Shown here: positions 11,025 to 22,681 of the stretch, piece by piece
Layout of the letters: each line of letters opens with the position of its first letter
How positions within the stretch are numbered: position 1 is the stretch's first letter
Source: Diphasiastrum complanatum
Lineage: Eukaryota; Streptophyta; Lycopodiopsida; Lycopodiales; Lycopodiaceae
Assembly: GCA_029204225.1 (NCBI GenBank)
Contig: CM055111.1
Location: forward strand, 27,922,340 to 27,986,339
DNA: 64,000 bases
Reading direction: 5' to 3'
Translations under genes and position numbers: made by a program
Notes under the pieces: generated by a model
Database searches by the model: none
What the model was told of the DNA's origin: nothing
Seen by the model: only the letters and a program-made list of their open reading frames with translations

Positions 11025-13515
11025 TTAGACAAAACTTGATATTTGCATATTTGGATTCACAGACTGTAGGTGATATTGACATGGTGAATTTATTGGGTTC
11101 GAAACATGGTAGTTGGCTTGCTTCGAAGGGTTACCTTTCACATCTATCTCTATATGAAGCTTGTGTTGGTGATATGGTAAATGCAATTCTACAGAGTGCT
11201 CGATATTCTTTATATATCAAAGGTCGATATATTGGCATGGGGCCACGTCTTGAGAAACTAATCAATAGAGTTTCATCCAAAAAAACAACAGCTATTTAGG
11301 GACAACCATTTGTGAACCTTGTTTGTGACACAGGCGATTTTGCTCCACTTTCAATTTCTTCCCCCATGATCGTTGAACAAAGCGTTCCAAAGAAATGTCC
11401 AATTGCAGAATGGGAAAAAGAAGATGATATTGTGTCACATAGGCCTGACATTGTGTACATAACTATGTCTCAACAAAGTGTTTCTCAGGCAGAGGTACCT
11501 CATCAAGAATGCACGATCAAACGCCATTTGCAATTAGTAGGTGGTATTACATAGAGAGAGGTTCACAAGACTATGTGGGCTATATGACGTATACCAAGTG
11601 GTAGCTGAATAGTCTGTATGGGTATGATTGACGGCAAAAAAAAATGTGGTCAACTTATTGCTTCAGGAAGAGCAAATGAAACAATTGTTCCGCCTAGCTT
11701 TTTGGAAGATGCCAACATACTAAGGGAGAAACTATGCAATATATGTGGTTTTGCCCTTTAGATGTTACTCATACCTGGCAACTTAACAAGACTATAATTA
11801 AACCTCCATCAAAGAATGAAGGACAATGGTGTGTTAGTTCTAGAAAAAATCTTAACCAAGAGGAGGTAGATACGTTGAACAAGGGTGACTACATATTGGA
11901 AATAATGCAAGAAGTTGGCAAAGAATCCACAACCACAATAAATAAGGAGCCCACATACACACATGGAAGAATTTGTCACACCCGTGCAAAGAGAAAACAC
12001 GAGGAGGAGGAAATCTATTTCCGTAGCTGAAGGAAAGAATCTCAAAAGCAACTGGAGAATCTGACTTAGATCGAGAATCTTCACCCAGTCCTCCTCCTAT
12101 TATTCATCTAGCTCCTCAGCAGGTTTCATCACCAAAAGCGTTGATTACCCAAGAGGAGCTACACAGAATAACAGATAAATCTATAAATATTCTTTCCACT
12201 TCTATTTTTGCTCCTGTACATAATGTTTTTGTGAGAATTCCATATGATCCAGCCCAAGTTTTTTTTTATTCTGGCCATTATAATCAATATGAGGCCTACC
12301 TAGCTAACAAAATTGATCTTCTCGGCAACTTTTTTGATTTTTTTCTTCCAGATACACGTAGAAGCTTTAGATTAGGTCCCAAATTATGTGCCGAGCTAAA
12401 AGATAAGACCTCAGAAATTTCAGACGCAATAGTAGAGGCTGGAGTTTCTTTTTTGCAGAATAGTATTAGTTTCGATTCCCATGGTACAATTTTTGTAGTT
12501 AGTCCATTTTTCATGAGAGCGGTAAAGGCGAAAGAAGCCAATTTTAAGAAGGTTGTCTATTTTATCGAATGCAGTCCTGTGGCGAAATTTTATTTAATTC
12601 CATATGAAAATAAGTAAGGATTGCTCTTTTGCTTTTGTTGCTTTAATCTGGATTGTTGCATGCCTCATTGCTTTAAAAAGAACGGAATTTTTTCATAAAT
12701 ATGAACTTAACGATATTTGTATCTTGGTGGTTGCAGTTGGCATTGGAGCCTAAACATTCTTTTTGTAAAGATAAATAAGGAGGGAGTATCAAATTTTCTA
12801 TGTGTAAAATTAAACTCAGCTGCAAATACACATAGAGAATTTGATTCTCTACTTCATGATGTCGTTCGAGAAATACCGACAACGGCAACTTCAATTGGAG
12901 ATATAACCATTAAATCTCTCAAGGTATATTCAATTTATCTCTGATATGCATGTATTCCTTTTTTATTTCAAATGTATCGTCATAGCATAAATAAAATTTC
13001 TATCATAATATTACTAATTTTCGTTCTATATATGCAGTGTATACAACAAAATGACACTTTTAGTTGTGCATGGTTCGTCTTGTACAATACGAAGCTATTT
13101 TTTGAATATTATAATTTACAAACGGATGTAGATATTTAAAAGGTAATATTCTATTCATTTGTAGTTCATTTCATTCTGATTCATATTTTATTACTATCAT
13201 TGTTTGTAATTTGCCGATTCTCGTGTTTTGTGATGACAGTTCACTCTTGAGCCGTATACTCCTGATGATGTATATAGATTTCGGCAAGATTTGGTCAGAA
13301 CTTTTGCCCAGTACGGTGTAAGCGTTGCACCTGTAATCGAGGGCCCTCAAAAGGAAGCTGATCCAGCCTTAACAGCCTTTCAAGTTGTTCAGGATGCAGA
13401 TCTTATTTCATATGATCAAAAAGAAATAAAATTCCTTCCTAATACAGAGGAAGGCAATTTTGTAGCAGATATTCCTCTTGCCTTAAAAGGCATTGAGGCC
13501 CTTCCCGAAACATAG
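11025..13515 (+). pseudogene. Intron-containing gene remnant with C-terminal Ulp1-like (C48) cysteine protease
   Basis: The right half reads as exons joined by GT-AG introns. Exon 12141-12613 joins 12737-12923, then 13038-13142, then 13240-13515; the introns are 123, 114 and 97 bp. Across the first splice a motif NWHWSL appears, matching the catalytic His of Ulp1/adenain-type proteases. EFDSLLHDV supplies the Asp, and QQNDTFSCAWFV the Gln and Cys. All four catalytic positions are present. The upstream part (11025-12140) is open in pieces with a TAG at about 11297 and probable frameshifts, and I do not recognise it. A TAA lies just before the third donor, and a TAG closes the frame at 13513-13515. 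The 5' end is cut by the copia element. Ulp1-like proteases remove SUMO or related modifiers and also occur in several DNA transposons, so this may be a transposon gene. Confidence 0.6.
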
Positions 13516-13791
13516 GAGGGCGAGATTATAAAAGGAGCTGTTGCTTTATCACTTCCTAATATTGATATAGAAAATATAGAAAAATTGATTGAATAGAGAT
13601 CTATTTGTAAATAGAGAGACATAAAACAAAAAGATACAATCATTTTACTTGTAAACAACCCGTTTATGGTTTTTTTTTTATTGATATCACAATAGATTCT
13701 TACAATCAGCTTGTGTCCATAGTCTAATAATAGAATGCAATTTTTCTATAATGATAAAAAGACATTGGCATGTATTTGTTGATTAAAAATC

Positions 13792-14319
13792 TCAATGTTC
13801 TTTCATAAGCTGGATTGTTTCGTCAATCTCTCTGCATTTGTTCTCGAGCTCATGTCTTTTACGTACCTGCATAAAACTAATACAAAGTTAGTTAGAATTA
13901 GTACAGAGTTTGTATGAGAATTTTTTGATTGAAACTATTCATAAAAGATCGAGTGTTTACAGTTACTTATGATTTTACCATTGAAAATGAATCTGAAGTT
14001 TGAAAGTACATCATCTTGTAGGAGCAATAGTTCCCGCCTCAACTCCAATCTTCTTCCACCTCAACACATGTCAAAATGACATCATTGTATAAAATCTCAA
14101 TATTTTTTCGTTTTGAATGTCCACTGGCTTCCAAGTCTTGATCGAGTGGCACCCATTTACTTTTATTTTTTTTCCATCTTTGATAATGGAAGCATAAGCT
14201 CAACATTTGTTTTTCAATTTGATAACATAAGCACATGGAAGACATTTTAATTCTGCATTCTATTTCTCCATCTGATCTTTTGTCCCAGCCTTCATCCATA
14301 AGTTCAGATAATAAACTAT
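13792..14319 (-). pseudogene. Unrecognised gene remnant, two exons, convergent with the protease gene
   Basis: On the minus strand the last exon, 13792-13866, encodes 24 residues (RKRHELENKCREIDETIQLM, charged and helical) and a TGA. It joins through a 112-bp GT-AG intron (13867-13978, phase 0) to an exon at 13979-14319. That exon is open except for a TGA at 14039-14041. It has many Cys, Trp and charged residues, for example CFHYQRWKKNKSKWVPLDQD. Its 5' end is cut exactly at the LTR start at 14320. The 3' end lies 276 bp from the end of the plus-strand protease gene, tail to tail. I do not recognise the family. A paired origin with the protease gene, as in two-gene DNA transposons, is an inference. 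Confidence 0.45.
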
Positions 14320-14694
14320 TGTTGGGGGTATTCCCAACAAAGTGTAAATAAATAAAATCATCCAATAAAATGTGTTGCGAGGGCATGGCATCCTACGTGT
14401 ATAAGCCAATGGCCCAATGAGCACGCAAATAAAGTTGTAAATAAAATAAACATGACTTGGGCCTTGGATTTAAATAAAACTAGAGGCCCAATGTCATTTT
14501 TAAACTTAGAGATTACTTTTTAGAGTTGGGTCCAAATTGGGACTCACATGAATCTTGTGATTTCTAATGTACTTTTTGTGGACCCTTGGATCAAATTGGG
14601 TCCAAGATGGATGGATAGGATCATTGTGAATATTAGCCCATAAGATTGAGGGGCAAGGGCCTTCCCCATTTTATAAAAAGGCACCATTTGTACA
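14320..14694 (+). mobile_element. Gypsy LTR U3 piece in plus orientation
   Basis: It starts with the exact LTR terminus TGTTGGGGGTATTCCCAAC and runs to just past the TATA box (TTTTATAAAAAGG, about 14669-14680). There it is fused to the left part of a minus-strand LTR. It is the reverse complement of 15064-15438 with scattered differences, so the two form a large inverted repeat. It cuts the coding remnant on its left. Confidence 0.85.
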
Positions 14695-15438
14695 CCATTT
14701 GTAACTATGCATAGATGCTACTTTTAGTTAATTTCCTACTTTCTCTCTTAACTCTACTCACCACTAACACTTCTCTCCTTTAACTCTATTCCTCTACACT
14801 AATATTCATCATGATTTGGGTGAGGGGAAGGGATAGAAAAGAAGAGATTGAGAAGAGAAGAGAGAAAGAGAGTGAGGGTGGAGGTTAGCTCAAATGCACA
14901 TTGTACTTGCTAAAGGAGTAATTTTAACTATTGAAACCAACAAGCATGAACTTGAAAGCAAATGGAAACAACAAGAGCAATAGCAAGCATTGAATTGCAA
15001 ATGAGAATGCTTCTCTTTCAAAATTGGTAGAGTTTCCTTCTTCTCATTAAGCATGAAAATAGTGTACAAATGGTGCCTTTTTATAAAATGGGGAAGGCCC
15101 TTGCCCCTCAATCTTATGGGCTAATATTCACAATGATCCTATCCATTCATCTTGGACCCAACTTGATCCAAGGGTCCACAAAAAGTACATTAGAAATCAC
15201 AAGATTCATGTGAGTCCCAATTTGGACCCAACTCTAAAAAGTAATCTCTAAGTTTAAAAATGACATTGGGCCTCTAGTTTTATTTTAATTCCAAGGCCCA
15301 AGTCAAGTTTATTTTATTTACAACTTTAATTGCGTGCTCATTGGGCCATGGGCTTATACACGCAGGATGCCATGCCCTCACAACACATTTTATTAGAAGA
15401 TTTTATTTATTTACACTTTGTTGGGAATACCCCCAATA
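14695..15438 (-). mobile_element. 3' LTR of gypsy element A
   Basis: Read on the minus strand, the LTR begins at 15438 next to the purine-rich end of the internal region. Compared with the complete 821-bp copy at 49979-50799, it lacks about the last 70 bases. It carries the TATA box CATTTTATAAAAAGG at 15076-15090 (minus strand). The terminus reads TATTGGGGG where the other copies have TGTTGGGGG. Confidence 0.85.
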
Positions 15439-15484
15439 GGACCCACGGCCTGAAGTAGTGCCGGTCCCTCGGCACTTTGCCGGT

Positions 15485-17887
15485 TTAGTATAGCGTTCTC
15501 TTGGACCTCCTCTGGTGGATCAGATAGTCCATAACGTCTTCCATGAAGTTGAGACGGTCCAGTTTCTTTGAGTTCTTTGGCATGTGGAAGGACTTGTGGA
15601 CTCCTGTCAGCCATTCCTGATCCACCCATGCTTGGAATCGTTTCGTCCAGGGATCTCCAAGGAATACAGCTCGATAATATATGCGAGCGACTGGCAGCTA
15701 GTTTTCGACTTTGTCGGAAGCTAGCACCTTATTTGGATCAAAAAATATGGAGGAAAGAAAATCATCCCATTTTGTTTCAATGCCCATTATATATTCTATG
15801 TCCCGGACGTAAGTGGCTGCCACACGGACTGTGGGATCGGGGCAATTGATGTAGTGACTGGCGAATGCAGAGAGAGCCCTTCTGGCGTCTACATCCGTAG
15901 TCCGCCCATATTAAAAGTTAATGATTGGCCAGTTGAAATTGTGTAGTGTGATCTGGTCCAGAGGAGTGCCGCATTCCACCCATTTGGATCTTCTTGGACA
16001 TGGCAGGAAATGCGCGTGTTGCAGACTCGTCACGTAAGCCCTGATGGTCGCATGATCTCTCTCAAATAACTGTTGTCGCCACTTCTGTTGTGGTTGGAGG
16101 GCTTGCAGTTCTTTTTCCTTGATGGACTGAGCTGAAAATGATATCTGCCAGCCGTCTCTTGATGACTCGTGGAGATATTTGTATAAAAATTCATTGATGT
16201 TCTCCTCCATGGACTTCGGTCTTCGGAAGGCCCAGCTGACAGATATCGTATGCAAATATCTGGATGATGTTGCTTGGCCTTGGCTGGTGGTTGCGCCTTG
16301 GCTCTAGTCTCGCGTCACAGCAGCCGCATCTGGCTGCCCCTGGTCTTGGCCTTCGGACCCTTGATCTGGTTGAAATCCCCCTGCTGTCTGCTGGCTCCGA
16401 TCTTGGCTGGTACTAGCATGTGCAGCATCAAAATTAGGTGATGGTGGAATTACCATGGGGGTGGGCTGGGCCTTCGTTTCCATGTATTGTTGGCATGCCT
16501 TGAGGGCTCGCTTGGCCTGGGCAAGCTCTTGCATTGCGCTTGTCCGATACTTATTGAACTCCGCCTGGTAGCTGTTGAGGGTTTGGCTATAAATCTGCAC
16601 CTGACGTCGTAGAAGATTCATCTCTGATTGGGAAAGCGGCCTTGTGTCCAGTGCAGATTGAGCTAACTAGACGAGCTTTGAGCAAGCTGTTGGGATGCTT
16701 CAGCTTGAAGCTCCAGCACCTTTGTGGAGGCCTCAGTAAATGCTTTGGAGAGGCTTTGACTATATTTGTTTAGGCCCTTCTCCTTTTGCTACAGCTTGGC
16801 AATCTCCTGGTGTCCTGCTTGTTTGTGTTGTTGAGCCAGAATCAGCTCTTGCTGCAGCTTGGTGAGGTCTGCTCGTAGCTGTGTATTACTCATTGCCAAA
16901 TGTAGTACCCTGCTTTCCAGAATAGCTTTGGCCGCTACCGCATCCAGGATGTATTTTCCTAGAGTTTGGTACGCCATCGTTAGATCCGTGGGAGCAGCTG
17001 GTACACTGGCACTGGTAGGGGCTTGTGTTGTATCGGCCCCGACGGCTGGTGGAATTCCGTTGTCATTGTTTTCGATCAGGTTTTCATTTGTCTTGATGCC
17101 ATCTGGGGTGATAGGGTCAGTCCGATTTGGTAATGATACAAAAATTGTTTGTACAAATGTGTCATCAGGTAGCGGTTGGCTACCCTCGGCAACCTTTGTT
17201 GGCGAAGCGAGTGGGGTGTAAGAAACAACTATGGAAACAGGTGTGAGGACGGTTTGTCTAAACGAGAGGATGGGAGGAACAATGGAGAACTGAAGGGTGG
17301 TGTGGAGTATGAAAGAAGGTGAGGATGGAGAAGAAAATGGCTGGCGTGGGGGTGAAAAATTGATAACTTGCATCCATGCCAGAGTGTCGGGGGACAGTTT
17401 TGAATCAGAAGGATTGAATGTGAGAGGAGCAACGGTGGTAGTAGGAGTGATGGAGGATGCGATGGTGATGGATGGAGTAGTGGACACTGGATTTGAAGTA
17501 GGAGTGGTATCAATAGAAAAAACAGGGATGGAGACAGAAACAGATGTGGATGGAACAGAAAGAGAGGTAGCAACAACAAAAATCAGAGTGGGGGGTTGCA
17601 CGGAAGAAGAAGTGACGGTGGTTGATGAGTAGTTAGTGCGGCAGTGGAGACACGTCTTCGGGTAACATGTGGAGATGTGGATGTAGAGGTAGCGCCACAC
17701 ATTCGTTTGCTGGCCGTTGTGTTAATAACTGCAGGTTGGGAGGAGGTAGATGCTTGAGATGGTTGATAAAGATTAGTATGTGGAACAAGGGTAGACAAGA
17801 GGGATGAGCATTGGAAACCGTGCACTTTTGTCTCGAGAAGTGCACAGGCAAAGTTACACTATAGTGGGCCTGCTGCGATTCGCTCAC
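15485..17887 (-). pseudogene. Additional 3' ORF of element A (between integrase and LTR)
   Basis: About 2.4 kb of minus-strand coding sequence lies downstream of integrase, where env-like ORFs sit in some plant gypsy lineages. In order it shows a Ser/Thr/Pro-rich, low-complexity region (about 17700-17000), then a Gln/Leu-rich coiled coil (about 17000-16680). After a frameshift the coiled coil continues at 16621-16480, followed by a Gln/Pro/Ser linker. Last comes a globular-looking, Trp- and Arg-rich C-terminal domain (16255-15485) ending at a TAA at 15485-15487. Stops occur at about 16790 and 15911, with several frameshifts. I see no signal peptide and no clear membrane segment, so nothing shows it is an envelope protein. 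The same ORF is found in the second copy at 50800-52440, so it is a family feature. Confidence 0.65.
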
Positions 17888-18130
17888 GGTTGTTGGGTTT
17901 GATGGAGTTTGTTAGTTCTCAAATAAGGAAGCAATGCCAGTCGTATGGCACAACAGAGGGGTTAGAGAATTCCAAAAAGGATTCCACTATCTGACTCAGC
18001 AGCGTAGATTAGATTCTATCCTTGCGAAATGTTGAAATAACCAAAAAGTTATTCAACAGATGCGTAGCCGCCTGAATGACGGGTTCTGTGATGGCAATCC
18101 TTAATGAAGGAACTAAAAACTCTACTGGCA
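17888..18130 (-). pseudogene. Integrase tail of element A, decayed
   Basis: This links the integrase core to the additional ORF. The minus-strand frames are broken by many stops and no chromodomain is visible. Confidence 0.4.
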
Positions 18131-18894
18131 TCACAGCATCCTGACCATATACCAATTGGAAGGGTTTTGATCAGTGCTCTCTTTATATGTTGTCCTGAAT
18201 GCCCACAGTGCAGCATGCAACTTGTGTTTCCAATCTGATCTGCTAGCTTCAACTGTTTTCATGAGCACGCTACACAGGATCTTATTGGATGATTCTGCTT
18301 GCCCATTACCACGAGGATAATAAGATGTACTGGTTCTGTGAATCACGAAGAATTCCTCCAACAGGACCTTGATGGTCTCGTTGATGAAATGGCTTCCGCA
18401 ATCACTGACTAGTTCCACCGGGCATCCGAAGCGCACAATGATATTTTCATAAAGGAACTTGGCAGTTGTCCTAGCATCAGCTACTCTTACTGCCTTGGCT
18501 TCGACCCATTTGGAGAGGTAGTCTGTGGCTACGATTATGTATCGAGCCTGGAAACTCCTTGTTGTAGAGTAAATTGGACCGATATAATCCAATCCCCATT
18601 TTTTGAACGGTGCTTGGGCTAAGACTGGGTTGGTCTCCTTGCTCTTTGGCACACATCGCACTTTTTCAAGCATTCTTCCGTATCTTTATGAATCGTTGGC
18701 CACCAACATTCTGATTGCAAGATCTTGTGAACTGTAATGTCAGATACAAAATGACCTCTACCCATGCCTTCATGTGAAAGCGAAATTATCTGGGTGGCCT
18801 CATGAGGAAGAATACACCGTCGAAGAATTCCATCAGGACCTCTTCGATACAACTGGCCGGCAATCAGCTGATAAGGTCTAGCCTTCAAGATCAA
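18131..18894 (-). pseudogene. Gypsy integrase of element A
   Basis: The N-terminal frame (18894-18619) holds the zinc-binding H-H-C-C region, ending CDVCQRARRPTQ. A one-base shift leads into the core frame (18673-18131). The core has GLDYIGPI and ATDYLSKWVEA (first Asp), ELVSDCGSHF (second Asp) and GNGQAESSNK (Glu), so the DDE triad is intact. After SDWKHKLHAALWAFRTTYK the frame is lost in stops. The enzyme would insert cDNA into the genome, but the shift between the zinc domain and the core disables this copy. Confidence 0.9.
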
Positions 18895-18969
18895 TTTTCA
18901 CTGTTCTGCCTTTGGTAGTGATTTGTCTGGTTGGCCATGCATTAGATATTCAACAATGTCGACAGCCCA

Positions 18970-19491
18970 TTATGGTACTGTGTCCACGTAAAATAAGGAA
19001 GCATCTGCTAACTCATCGTCGGGTTGGGTGGCAATCTCCTTTCCCTTGATTCGTGACACATGATCTACCATGTAGTGTTGTTTTCCCTTGTGAACTACTA
19101 TCCAAAAGTCAAACTCCAACAACAAAAGTAGCCATCTGGTGATTCTTCCGGTGTTGCAAGTTTTATTAACGAGATAGAGCAAGGGTTGATGGTCCGTATA
19201 AAAAGCAAAATGTGTGGCCATCAAATAGTGTCAAAACTTCTTAACCGCATAGATCATTACCAGTGCTTCCCGTTTTATGGTTGAATAATTCATTTTGGTA
19301 TCACTGAGCTGTCGGCTTGCAAATCGGATTGGAAAATTCTTTTTGTGTTCACCTGGCTGAGTTAGACTGCTCCAACTGCATACTTCGATGCGTCCGTATG
19401 CACATGAAACTCAATGAACCAATTGGGTGGTCGTAAGATTGGTGCTGAGACCAATGCATCCTTAATCTTCTAAAAAGCCTTTAGAACTTTC
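18970..19491 (-). pseudogene. Gypsy RNase H of element A
   Basis: The minus-strand text includes a block ending ASKYAVGAV (RNase H start) and, at 19224-18970, a YTDHQPLLYLVNK-type motif followed by RITRWLLLLLEFDFW and a tail typical of gypsy RNase H. Several stops lie between 19480 and 19230. Element B keeps the same domain with fewer stops at 53460-52940, which confirms the reading. Confidence 0.85.
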
Positions 19492-20404
19492 TCATTCCAA
19501 TGTGGATCCATTGTGAGCTTGTAAGTTAGCATGACCCATGAAAATGTAGACCTCGCGGATCGTCCCGGGTGGTGGTAGATCAATAATGATCCTGATCTTT
19601 GATAAATCCGTGACGATCCCGTGTCTTGACACTATATGGCCGATAATCAAGCCATGTGTTACCCAGAATTGACATTTTTTTGGATTCAGGGAGATCTGGT
19701 ATTCGCGGCATTTTTGTAGCACCTTCTCCAAATTGGATAAGTGTTCTGAATCTGGTCCATACACGCACAGATCGTCCAAGAAAATTTCCAGAAATTTTTG
19801 CAAATAATCCTTGAATGCCGCCTGCATGACTCGCTGGAAAGTGCTTGGGGCATTGCAAAGTCCGAATGGCATCACTTTATAGGCATAAGTTTCCCATTCT
19901 GTGGCAAATGCTATCTTGTGCTGGTCCTGGGGGGTTATTTTCTCCTGGTTGTAGCCACTGAAGCCATCCAAAAAACTGTAGGCTTCGTCGCCAGCTACTC
20001 TCTCGAGGACACTTTCCATAAATGGTAAAGAGAAATGATCCTTTTTGGTGACTGCATTAAGCGACTTCAGATTCACACAGATCCGCATTTTGCCATTCTT
20101 CTTGGATACTATAACTATTGGTGATACCTATTCTGTGTGCTTGATTTCGTAAATGAAATCTGCATCCATAAGCTTCTACAACTCTTGCTTGATCAATTCT
20201 GTATGATTCGGGTTGCAGCGGTAGTAACAGCTTATCTTGGAGACTACTCCATCTACCAAGGGTATGGTATGTTGGACTATAGCTCCAAGAAAAACAATCT
20301 TTATATTCCACCAACAAGGATCGTAGTCTCTTGAATTGCGTGGGTGTTAACTGCTCTCTCACATGCACCATCATATCTTCTTCTCCTGGCTCCACAAGAT
20401 TCAT
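19492..20404 (-). pseudogene. Gypsy reverse transcriptase of element A
   Basis: The N-terminal part is at 20404-20057. The main palm is an open frame at 20088-19492, starting MRICVNLKSLNAVTKKDHF. RT motifs are FLDGFSGYNQ (motif A), FGLCNAPSTFQRVM (motif B) and IFLDDLCVYG (motif C, with both Asp present, first position Phe). SLNPKKCQFWVTHGLIIGH follows. The two parts overlap out of frame near 20070, so one shift separates them. The RT type, with a tRNA-Asp-like primer site and an extra 3' ORF, resembles the Tat/Athila side of plant gypsy; placement needs a tree. Confidence 0.92.
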
Positions 20405-21477
20405 TGGTTGTGTTCGTGCAGGTCCCTTGAAGATTTGTTCCGTTGGTGCCTGACTTTGATCAGGTTCTCATTGGGCTTGTGGCATCATGATTACCACATC
20501 GTCCAATGTATAATTCTTGAAAGTATCAGGCATCTCGTGAACTGGAGCTCGTCAAGATTCCACTTTCAGCATATTGATCTTGGCCCGACTGGTCATTTTT
20601 TTATTTTTTGTCACCTGTGTAGAAGATGACGCTGTATCTGAGTCCAACTTGATTGACTTTAAAAAATCCAACACCTTCTTTTTGCTCTTTTTTGTCATTT
20701 TGGTGGGTTCCTCCTTGTTGTCTTTCATCGGGACTATTGTGACATTTGTCTTATGGTTGTGAATATCAACGTCTACTGTAGCTATTGCCTCTTCGGGTAG
20801 GTCACTCTATCACATCACCTGGTTGTAGCATTGTTTCAACTGATTCTTCTTATTCACAGGTGCGTTGGGTGGATCGATCCTTGAGACTTGCGCCATAGCA
20901 GACTTTTGTGTGGTTGAGCTGGTACCTTCTTGGTTCCGTAACGATCTGGGTCCATGTGGTGTAGGAACCATTCATCAGTTAGCTCAACCTCCTTATTACA
21001 AGTTAGACCATGTTGCCAAGGGACTAGATCATCGTCCATTGGGTTCTCAATAGGCTCCGCTGACAGCCATGCTACGTTTATCATATTTACCTCAAATGTG
21101 ATTGGTGTGTCCTTAGTGTAACATTTGGGTGAAGATGTACTTGGTTCTGGATCTGATTCATATTGACATGCCTGGCAGTCAATAGTTGCTAAGGCATCTG
21201 TCCATCTCATGACATCCGTCTCTGAATGATAGTGACCTCCCTTGGCTGGCCTTGGACAATCAATCATATGATTTGTCATGGATGATCCGTCATCAGTCTT
21301 GGGTGCAATAGGTTTCACCGCCCATGTGGTTGGATCAACCTTTACAGCCTGTTCTCTATTCTTGAAGGTGAGTTTTCCTGTACCCTAGTTGTGTACTCTT
21401 GTGCAGTCCTCAACCATGGTCTTCCCAGTAAAACACGGTATGCAGATGGAGATTTAGGTGTATCCATGACCACAAAA
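20405..21477 (-). pseudogene. Protease-RT linker of element A
   Basis: The open frame 21318-20854 carries an acidic, low-hydrophobicity linker with the blocks DTPITFEVNMINVAWLSAEP and NKEVELTDEWFLHHMDPDRY. The same blocks occur in the plus-strand fragment at 36780-37000, so this is a conserved feature of these elements and not noise. The flanking parts, 21478-21319 and 20853-20405, are broken by stops. Confidence 0.7.
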
Positions 21478-22676
21478 CTAATCACAAACTACATGCCTGC
21501 TATCTTTATGGAAATATTGGCAACTACACCTTTTGGTTTCACATAGGATTGATCTGCTAGCTTGATGGCGAATCTTGCTGGCTTCAATCCTTGTAGACTC
21601 CATTTTTCGTACAAAGTAGTGGAGATCATATTGACACCCGATTCTCCATCTACCACTGTCGCCTCGTCCTCGTATCTCTTGTGTTTGAGTAGCAAAGTGA
21701 TGTTGTTCCTCACTTTCCCATGTTGCTCCGATGTGGAGGACGTTACTTGTTTCATCATAGCCCGCACAATATATGGGCTCAGGTGCTACTGGCTCCTCAT
21801 CTGCTTTGGCCCATTCAGCTAGAAGGCTTTTTGCTTGTGGTGCAATCCGTAGTAGTTCTCCAAGTGATAAACTAACATGGCTTGATAGCAAAAGTGTGAG
21901 CCTTCTAGTGTGTGGTTCCTTGGGCTCCACCATGTGAAAAGGTGGTTCATGTTGGTGCAATCGCATCATTCTGATCAGTGTGCAGTGGTGAGCCCACTTG
22001 CAGTTCCCGTTCGACACCGACTGGAGGTTTTGTGTGATTGTATCTTTCTTGCTCTTTTCCTCTGCTTGTGCTTTCTGTACCCAGTGTCTTATTTTCTGGT
22101 ACTGTCTTCTCTCTTCTCTCACATTTGGATATGGCACTGAAGTTGAGGGTTGGTTGTCAGTTGCCAATGGTGGTGGTGAGGGAGTCACTTCCTTCCTCTT
22201 CTGTGCTTGCGCAACAGCTAACACAGGAGCGTGGAATTGTCGATCTTCCGATGGCATCCCCGCTGGAACTACTGGTTGCTGTATGACAATGAGGTTAAGA
22301 GGTGCACTAGTTCCAGGTTTAAATGGACAATTCTTGTAACAGTGTCCATAACCGCATTCTCCACAGGAGGTTGTATATTGTCCCTTGTAGGGACATTCTG
22401 CTATTTTGTGTCCTTCGCCGCATCCGTAGTAGCCATAATTTCTTTCGCCTTGGCGCTGAGTTTGAACTGCATAGGCCAAAACATATTCATTAATGGCAGG
22501 ATCCATAAATGGTTCATCTAGTCTGTACCATTGCTGCTGCTCAAGTTGAGGTAGCATTTGCATCTATGGTTCTGCTGCTGTCAGATTTACATGGGCCACT
22601 TGTTGATTGTCTAGCCCTGGTGGAGCAGGTAAGGCCATATGCTGCGGTTGATTTGGTGCGCCGTACCTTGGTGCCG
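21478..22676 (-). pseudogene. Gag C-terminus and aspartic protease of element A
   Basis: The frame 22563-21770 has two zinc knuckles near its start (GCGEGHKIAEC, with the first Cys as Tyr, and CGECGYGHCYKNC). A Gln/Pro-rich stretch follows. The retroviral-type protease is in another frame at 21767-21489: ATVVDGESGVNMIS carries the active-site Asp, and a VLLGRPWLR-like block follows after a stop near 21488. The region directly continues the gag piece at 28394-29500, from which it is split by the inserted element. A TAG lies just before the 22563 Met codon. Confidence 0.8.
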
Positions 22677-22681
22677 CGTTG
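22677..22681. repeat. Target-site duplication CGTTG (left)
   Basis: The five bases directly before the left LTR are CGTTG. The same five directly follow the right LTR at 28389-28393. Five bp is the usual duplication size for LTR elements. Confidence 0.95.

Noticed and set aside
17229-17632. Long frames on both strands near 17.2-17.6 kb
   Set aside because: They are shadows of the Ser/Thr/Pro-rich part of the additional ORF of element A. Low-complexity codons leave the other frames open.
15485-17887. Calling the additional ORF an envelope gene
   Set aside because: Position alone is suggestive. No signal peptide, membrane anchor or cleavage motif can be seen, so I kept the neutral name.
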